Shown here: piece by piece, positions 1-4,509 of the stretch
Layout: every line of letters starts with the position of its first letter
Position numbering within the stretch: position 1 is the first letter of the stretch
Assembly (NCBI GenBank): GCA_943368475.1
Contig: CALRLF020000120.1
Span: forward strand, 1 to 9,176
Reading direction: 5' to 3'
Source: UBA1930 sp943368475
GTDB lineage: Bacteria; Bacteroidota; Bacteroidia; Chitinophagales; Chitinophagaceae
Length of the DNA stretch: 9,176 bases
The notes under the pieces: generated by a model
Databases searched by the model: none
Told to the model about the DNA's origin: nothing
Seen by the model: only the letters and a program-made list of their open reading frames with translations
Position numbers and translations under genes: made by a program

Positions 1-2
1 GC

Positions 3-170
3 CAGGGGCCAGCAGAGTATAAAGAGGATCATCCAAAGTAAGAAGCTTATCATACCCTTAAATTACACATCGCCGCAAGGCAAAAAAAACTGTTTGGTAT
101 AAGCGGCAACCAGCTGATTTCAGAGGAAAAGACATTTGTTTTAAGAGAATCTTTCTTCCGTTTAAACTAG
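3..170 (+). other. Possible C-terminal coding tail with an in-frame stop (uncertain)
   Basis: Read in the frame that starts at position 3, the + strand gives twelve residues and a TAA stop at 39-41. It then reads 42 plausible residues (beginning EAYHTLKLHIAARQKKL) to a TAG at 168-170. GC is about 44%, like the photolyase gene and far above the adjacent minus-strand genes, and the residue mix looks protein-like. There is no start codon after the TAA, so this cannot be a complete gene. It may be the decayed or frameshifted end of a gene from the left of the window, or simple non-coding DNA. The family is not recognised. Its last bases overlap the end of the convergent XRE gene. Confidence 0.2.
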
Positions 171-686
171 GTTTAATTCAACTTGATTCTTTACGTTTTT
201 TCTCTCTTTCTTTCTTAAAGCAAGATTTGTATTAATTGAATGTGCCTTTTCCATTTCTAATAATTTGAACCAGTAAACAGCTGGAATAGAATTATTAGAG
301 TGCAATTCTAGTCTTATTATTACACTATCATTGGGTTGTCTGTGTTTGTTAATTAACTGACTCAATTCGGTTTCATCAATACTAATTTCTTGTGCAAATA
401 TTTTCCGCTTCTTATTTAACACATCTACATACTCCTTAAGAAAATAACTAAAAGTGAACTTTGGATTAAAATTATCGCTCTTTAAATAGTCTTCAATTTG
501 AAACTTCAATTGCATCAATTTTAATGTAAGCCTTGTTTTATCAGTTATTTCTGACTGCGTTTCTTTTCTTGCATCTTTCAAAGATTTTGCAAGCACTTTT
601 TTCGATTGATTAACATTGGTTGTTATAATAAAAGAATCTGTAATTTCCTCTGTAGTATACTTACTATTTATTTTATTGATACTCAT
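162..686 (-). CDS. HigA-like XRE-family antitoxin/regulator (174 aa)
   Basis: This is probably the antitoxin and autorepressor of a two-gene toxin-antitoxin module. The C-terminal half reads as a lambda-repressor-like helix-turn-helix at about residues 82-146. It has a first helix (YFLKEYVDVLNKKRK), then IFAQEISI, then the recognition-helix segment DETELSQLINKHRQP at 105-118, and then the RLELHSNNSIPAVYWFKLLE stretch. That layout matches HigA/VapI-type antidotes, where the equivalent is SxxLSxLLNGKRxP followed by RLExALGxPAxxWLxLQ. Residues 1-75 form an extended, mostly helical N-terminus, longer than in minimal HigA proteins (about 100 aa) and perhaps the toxin-binding part. The C-terminus is basic (LRKKERKNVKN). 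The ATG at 684-686 overlaps the TGA of the upstream GNAT-like gene, which implies translational coupling. DNA binding is well supported by the sequence; the antitoxin role is inferred from the pairing. Confidence 0.78.
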   Translation of the reverse strand: MSINKINSKYTTEEITDSFIITTNVNQSKKVLAKSLKDARKETQSEITDKTRLTLKLMQLKFQIEDYLKSDNFNPKFTFSYFLKEYVDVLNKKRKIFAQEISIDETELSQLINKHRQPNDSVIIRLELHSNNSIPAVYWFKLLEMEKAHSINTNLALRKKERKNVKNQVELNLV

Positions 687-1150
687 AATATGTATTGATA
701 GATTAAACTAATTAGTGATTCTCCTTCTAAATATAATTGCTGACCAGCTTCTACCATTTTATATTTCTCTTTATAATATCTTTTTAAAATTGTTTTTGGT
801 AAGAGAGAAACACAGGCTTTATCCCCATACTTTTTAACCGCTTCTCTACATGTATAAGCCACAAGACATCCTGCTATTTTATCATATATTTTATCATGTC
901 CTACATTTTCTTTAGAACAACTAAGAAGCTTTATTTCAATGCGCATTTCTTCGGGTATATCTACAACTGCTATCACTCCTAATATTTCCTCTTTCCCTTT
1001 TATACAGAGCTTATATAATCTTGCTACAAGACTTATCTTCTTCCAAGAAAAATAATATCTTTTTATTGTAAGCTGTTTTAAATCTTCCAAATTCACAGGG
1101 CTTACAACAACACCAAATTTTTTATTGGTCCGTATTTCTGTGATAGTCAT
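683..1150 (-). CDS. GNAT-fold acetyltransferase-like protein, candidate toxin (155 aa)
   Basis: The protein looks like a compact single-domain GNAT (Gcn5-related N-acetyltransferase). A beta strand and bulge (IEIKLLSCSKENVG, about 71-84) is followed by a helix (YDKIAGCLVAYTCREAVKKYG, about 89-109) in the position of the acetyl-CoA-binding motif A helix. Next come a strand (ACVSLLPKT, 112-120) and a segment with paired tyrosines (LKRYYKEKY, 122-130), where GNAT enzymes often carry a catalytic or CoA-contacting Tyr. The classic Q/RxxGxG/A loop is not clean; the site reads YDKIAGCL. The gene precedes a HigA-like XRE gene with a 4-base overlap, the toxin-first order of higBA. Known GNAT toxins (TacT, AtaT, ItaT) acetylate aminoacyl-tRNA, so a similar activity is possible here, but the substrate is unknown. 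Very AT-rich codon use fits acquisition by transfer. An ordinary acetyltransferase is the main alternative. Confidence 0.65.
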   Translation of the reverse strand: MTITEIRTNKKFGVVVSPVNLEDLKQLTIKRYYFSWKKISLVARLYKLCIKGKEEILGVIAVVDIPEEMRIEIKLLSCSKENVGHDKIYDKIAGCLVAYTCREAVKKYGDKACVSLLPKTILKRYYKEKYKMVEAGQQLYLEGESLISLIYQYIL

Positions 1151-1155
1151 TAATT

Positions 1156-1163
1156 CAAATTTA
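1156..1163 (-). promoter_or_regulatory. Candidate Bacteroidota -7 promoter element for the GNAT/XRE pair
   Basis: On the minus strand this reads TAAATTTG, an exact match to the Bacteroidota -7 consensus TAnnTTTG. It ends five bases before the GNAT-like ATG at 1148-1150, so a transcript from it would be leaderless or nearly so. No good TTTG -33 element lies at the expected distance; the region about 20 bases upstream falls inside the palindrome at 1173-1191. An 8-base match in AT-rich DNA can occur by chance. Confidence 0.35.
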
Positions 1164-1172
1164 CTAAAAATA

Positions 1173-1191
1173 CTTTACGTATTATGTAAAG
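1173..1191. promoter_or_regulatory. Near-perfect palindrome, candidate operator of the toxin-antitoxin pair
   Basis: The 19 bases CTTTACGTATTATGTAAAG form an inverted repeat: CTTTAC pairs with GTAAAG, the inner TA/TA also matches, and one base pair is mismatched (1179/1185). The site lies 22 bases upstream of the GNAT-like start codon, where the minus-strand promoter is expected. XRE/HigA antitoxins usually repress their own operon through such palindromes, so this is the natural candidate operator. Binding is inferred. Confidence 0.5.
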
Positions 1192-1200
1192 ATTTTTTAG

Positions 1201-1213
1201 TGTTTATTAAACA
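1201..1213. repeat. Perfect 13-base odd palindrome TGTTTATTAAACA
   Basis: TGTTTA and TAAACA are exact inverted repeats around a central T. The element lies 31 bases upstream of the photolyase start, in the 93-base divergent intergenic region, close to where the base composition changes. It could be a binding site for a regulator of the photolyase gene or a second operator of the neighbouring pair. It could also be chance in AT-rich sequence. Confidence 0.3.
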
Positions 1214-1243
1214 AAAGCCTCCCCCCATCTGTTCCTATCTTGA

Positions 1244-2719
1244 TTGGAAAAGCAACCCATTAATATTGTTTGGTTTAAAAGAGACCTGCGGTTCACGGAC
1301 CACGAGCCGCTCATGCGGGCGCAGCAGCAGGAGCATCCCGTGTTACTGCTCTATTGTTTTGAACCATCGGTGATGGCTTACGCCGATGCTGATCAGAGAC
1401 ACTGGCGTTTTGTGTATGAGTCTTTGTCAGAGATGCAGCAAAAGTTGCAGGACCTTGATGCGAGCCTCTACATTTTTCATAGTGAAGTAATGCCCGTGCT
1501 GGAAGCATTGCAAGAACGATATTCCATTCAGCAGATTTTCTCTCATGTAGAAGTGGGTAATAAAATCACGTATGATAGAGACTTGGCGGTGCAACAATTT
1601 TGCCAGCGTTGTAGCGTAACCTGGAAAGAGTCTCCACTCAATGGCGTGATCCGCAAACTCAAGAGCAGAAAAACCTGGCAGAGCCGATGGCAGGAGACTA
1701 TGACGGCACAACCAAAACTGGTGGAAGAAACGGGATGGAAGATCTTGAAATTGGATCCTGATTTTTATTCAGCGCTGAAGGGACCCGAGCTTGATCCGGT
1801 AATTACCACACGCAACAAAAATTTTCAACAGGGTGGAGAGTATTGGGCTTGGCGATACCTAGATAGTTTTATCAAAGACCGCGCAGAGAATTATAGCCGA
1901 CACATCTCTAAACCATTGTTGAGTAGAAAATCTTGCAGCCGTTTATCGCCTTACTTAAGTTATGGGAATATTAGTATGCGCATGTTGTATCAGTATACTA
2001 GTCAACACTACGCAGCATCAGCCAACAAAAGGGCCCTGTCTAATTTTATATCGCGCTTGCACTGGCATTGCCATTTTATGCAAAAGTTTGAAGACGAGTG
2101 CCGCATGGAATTTGAAAACGTAAACGCGGCATTTGATCAAATTGTAAAACCAAGAAATGAAATTTTTATTTCTGCCTGGCAGGATGGTCAAACAGGCGTA
2201 CCCATTGTTGACGCTTGCATGCGCTGCTTGGTTGCAACGGGTTATCTCAATTTTAGAATGCGTGCCATGGTGGTCTCTTTCTTTGTGTTTAATCTTTGGC
2301 AAGACTGGCGCGATCTGCATTTTCTAGCCCGCCAATTTTTAGACTATGAACCCGGCATTCATTATCCGCAACTTCAAATGCAGTCTGGCGTAACCGGCAT
2401 CAACACTGTTAGAATTTATAACCCCATTAAAAATTCCATAGAACACGACCCCGATGGCCGCTATATCAAACAATGGGTTCCTGAGTTAAACCTTATTCCT
2501 GCATCCCTGATTCACGAACCCTGGAAACTCAGCGCCATTGAACAGGAAATGTATGAATGCGTTGTTGGCAAGGACTATCCCGCACCCATTGTAGATTTGG
2601 AAGCATCCAGAAAATACGCCAGTGACACCATCTGGTCTTTTAGAAAAAGCCCCGCTGTGAAAAAAGAAGGCAGGCGGATTTTAGAGAAGCATACTAGTCA
2701 TGAAAGCTTTAAAGTCTGA
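1244..2719 (+). CDS. Cryptochrome/photolyase-family FAD protein (491 aa, TTG start)
   Basis: This is a cryptochrome/DNA-photolyase superfamily member, a flavoprotein that uses light for DNA repair or signalling. The N-terminal Rossmann-like antenna domain (about 6-130) opens with IVWFKRDLRFTDHEPL. The helical FAD domain carries SRLSPYLSYGNIS (232-244), LHWHCHF (272-278), WQDGQTGVPIVDACMR (312-327), DYEPGIHYPQLQMQ (367-380), RIYNP (390-394), DPDGRYIKQWVPEL (402-415) and HEPWK (424-428). The length fits the family (450-510 aa). Aligned from memory to E. coli Phr, Glu274 is Arg271, Asn341 is Phe337, Asn378 is His373, Trp382 is Leu377 and Trp306 is missing, while the Trp277 position is kept (Trp274). 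It is therefore not a canonical CPD photolyase. The only start that keeps the first strand is the TTG at 1244, because TGA lies directly before it. GC is about 44%, higher than most of the window. Confidence 0.9.
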   Translation: MEKQPINIVWFKRDLRFTDHEPLMRAQQQEHPVLLLYCFEPSVMAYADADQRHWRFVYESLSEMQQKLQDLDASLYIFHSEVMPVLEALQERYSIQQIFSHVEVGNKITYDRDLAVQQFCQRCSVTWKESPLNGVIRKLKSRKTWQSRWQETMTAQPKLVEETGWKILKLDPDFYSALKGPELDPVITTRNKNFQQGGEYWAWRYLDSFIKDRAENYSRHISKPLLSRKSCSRLSPYLSYGNISMRMLYQYTSQHYAASANKRALSNFISRLHWHCHFMQKFEDECRMEFENVNAAFDQIVKPRNEIFISAWQDGQTGVPIVDACMRCLVATGYLNFRMRAMVVSFFVFNLWQDWRDLHFLARQFLDYEPGIHYPQLQMQSGVTGINTVRIYNPIKNSIEHDPDGRYIKQWVPELNLIPASLIHEPWKLSAIEQEMYECVVGKDYPAPIVDLEASRKYASDTIWSFRKSPAVKKEGRRILEKHTSHESFKV

Positions 2720-2749
2720 AAACAAAAAACCCCAACATGGCTGTTGAGG
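2720..2749 (-). terminator. Intrinsic terminator of the SusC/SusD transcript
   Basis: On the minus strand an 8-bp stem (CCTCAACA with TGTTGGGG, one G-U wobble) closes a 4-base loop and is followed by TTTTTTGTTTT, a classic rho-independent terminator about 60 bases past the SusD-like stop. Read on the + strand, for the convergent photolyase gene, the same hairpin has one C-A mismatch and only a short T tract (TTTCTGT). It may therefore work both ways but is clearly better for the minus strand. Confidence 0.8.
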
Positions 2750-2811
2750 TTTCTGTAACGCTTTATTTATTTTATTTGCTGGTTCTGAATTGTAACCGAT
2801 TCTACATAAAA

Positions 2812-4500
2812 TTAATACCCTGCATTTTGTTTTAAATAGCCAGGTAAATTAGATGCACCATCAATAGCTGTTTGTGGAATAGGCATTAAACGCATATTCT
2901 TATTGGTATTGTTTTTTTCTGTCCATACGCCTTCGTACTTTCCAAAACGAATCATATCTGTACGTCTTACCATTTCATAGTATAATTCAAAGCCTCTTTC
3001 TCTAAACAAAAGGTCCAAGTTAATAGAAGGTAAAGTAGATCCAACAAAATTAGCGGTTCTACTAGTTCTTACTGCATTAATATCTGTCAAAGCCCCTGCT
3101 GCATCGTTCTTGCGTAATTTTGCTTCTGCACGCATTAAATACACATCAGCTAAACGTACAATAGGAATATCTACTTCTCCAAAATTTCTACCACTAACAG
3201 AACCCTTACTAAACTCAAACTTTGCAACTCTATAGCCTGTGGCGTAATCGCTACCTGCAGTTGTGAAATCAATTTGCTCAGTAAAATTAACAGGCAAATT
3301 TGGTTTGCTTCTTGTTACATGATGTAGTTTACCAATTCTCAATCTACCATTGGGGAGTTTCAAGAAAACACCATTTACACGTAAAAGACCATATTGTTGA
3401 CCTCTTAAAATTCCACGATCATATTTAAAAGCTGCTTGATCAATACTTGTGTCTGTTCCACTAATGGTATAATTCAAGTTCTTTTGATAAAATCTTGGGT
3501 CTGCAACAGCAGGATCGGTTGACCCATAAGCATTTACCCAAGTTCTGTAAAAATCTGGCGTAATGCCTGGACCGTCTGTTCCGTTTGCGCCAACATAAGC
3601 GGGCAAAGGAAACTGATCACCAGAAAGCATAAAATAGGCTAGTCTATTATGACCATTTAATGATGCTCTTTGGTCAGCAACAAAGATCAATTCTTTGTTG
3701 GTATTATTTTCATCATTAAACATTGCCCAATAATCAGTTGAAAAAGCAAACTGATTAGAACCGATTATTTTGGTAGTGTATTCATTTACTTTATCTAGGT
3801 CTTCAGTTTTAAAATTAACGGTTGTTGCATATGGATCGCGATATACCCCCGCATTTAAATGCAATCTTGCCAATAAGCCCCAAACACCTGCTTTTGTAAT
3901 ACGTCCTGCTCCTACTGTGGTAGTTAAATTAGGCTCTGCTTCTAAAAACTGTTTTTTAATGTATTCTACTGCTTCATCACCACGAAGAATAATTGAAGCA
4001 GATCCTAAATCGTCTTTCTTAAATGCAATTCCCCACAAATCCAATGCAACCATATTGTAATATGCATACATGGCTTGTGCTTCTGCAATATATACAACAG
4101 CATTTGGGTCTTTATTGTCTTTTAAAGAATTCATTGCAGTAACCGCGCGTGAAATACTCAAGGTTACAATTGTCCATGTGTTTCTAACATTGGGATCGGT
4201 ACTGGTTAACTCATGACGATGTAGGGCAACATATATACCATTATCACCCCAATCTGTTCCACCACGATAAGGTAAAATTGCTTCGTCGGTGGAAATTTCT
4301 TGTAAAGCAAAATAAGTAGTATGCTGAAACAAGGAAGGAAGACCAGCATATACTGGTGCAATAATTCCATCGGCTAATTGTTTTTCCGTTAACCCAGTTA
4401 CCGATGATTCATCCAATACTTGTTCAACTAATTTTGTACAGCCAACAGTAAGAAATACCATTCCTACCAAGACAAATCGTAATAATGAAGTATGTTTCAT
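2812..4500 (-). CDS. SusD/RagB-family outer-membrane nutrient-binding lipoprotein (562 aa)
   Basis: This is the surface lipoprotein that caps a SusC-type transporter and binds the nutrient. A lipoprotein signal peptide is clear: positively charged start, hydrophobic stretch and a lipobox LTVGC with the lipidated Cys at residue 21. The N-terminal half is helical and TPR-like (for example AQAMYAYYNMVALDLWG). The C-terminus has the typical SusD/RagB block: RLADVYLMRAEA near residue 450, ALTDINAVR, RERGFELYYE, RRTDMIRFGKY, MRLMPIPQTAI and a final LKQNAGY. The length is normal for the family (480-600 aa). It starts 9 bases after the SusC-like stop, behind an AT-rich leader without a Shine-Dalgarno, and is followed by a strong terminator, so it ends the operon. 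The ligand cannot be read from the sequence, and no glycoside hydrolase or polysaccharide lyase lies in the window. Confidence 0.96.
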   Translation of the reverse strand: MKHTSLLRFVLVGMVFLTVGCTKLVEQVLDESSVTGLTEKQLADGIIAPVYAGLPSLFQHTTYFALQEISTDEAILPYRGGTDWGDNGIYVALHRHELTSTDPNVRNTWTIVTLSISRAVTAMNSLKDNKDPNAVVYIAEAQAMYAYYNMVALDLWGIAFKKDDLGSASIILRGDEAVEYIKKQFLEAEPNLTTTVGAGRITKAGVWGLLARLHLNAGVYRDPYATTVNFKTEDLDKVNEYTTKIIGSNQFAFSTDYWAMFNDENNTNKELIFVADQRASLNGHNRLAYFMLSGDQFPLPAYVGANGTDGPGITPDFYRTWVNAYGSTDPAVADPRFYQKNLNYTISGTDTSIDQAAFKYDRGILRGQQYGLLRVNGVFLKLPNGRLRIGKLHHVTRSKPNLPVNFTEQIDFTTAGSDYATGYRVAKFEFSKGSVSGRNFGEVDIPIVRLADVYLMRAEAKLRKNDAAGALTDINAVRTSRTANFVGSTLPSINLDLLFRERGFELYYEMVRRTDMIRFGKYEGVWTEKNNTNKNMRLMPIPQTAIDGASNLPGYLKQNAGY

Positions 4501-4509
4501 ATTTTATTT

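Noticed and set aside
683..1150. RelE/HigB-type toxin, as the usual partner of HigA
   Set aside because: At 155 residues it is longer than HigB (about 90-110), and the strand-helix-strand pattern with YDKIAGCLVAY and KTILKRYYKEKY fits GNAT better.
1221..1226. C6 run as a phase-variation tract
   Set aside because: Six bases is short for slippage and it lies before the likely start codon, outside the coding frame.
1125..1373. Open frame on the + strand overlapping the photolyase 5' end
   Set aside because: It translates to low-complexity, arginine/serine-rich sequence in a different frame from the conserved photolyase domain; it is a shadow of that gene.
1311..2320. Minus-strand open frames inside the photolyase gene (1311-1508, 1427-1711, 2018-2320)
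   Set aside because: All lie antisense to a well-supported conserved gene and show no domain of their own.
3770..4060. + strand open frame antisense to the SusD-like gene
   Set aside because: No recognisable protein features; explained by the composition of the opposite strand.
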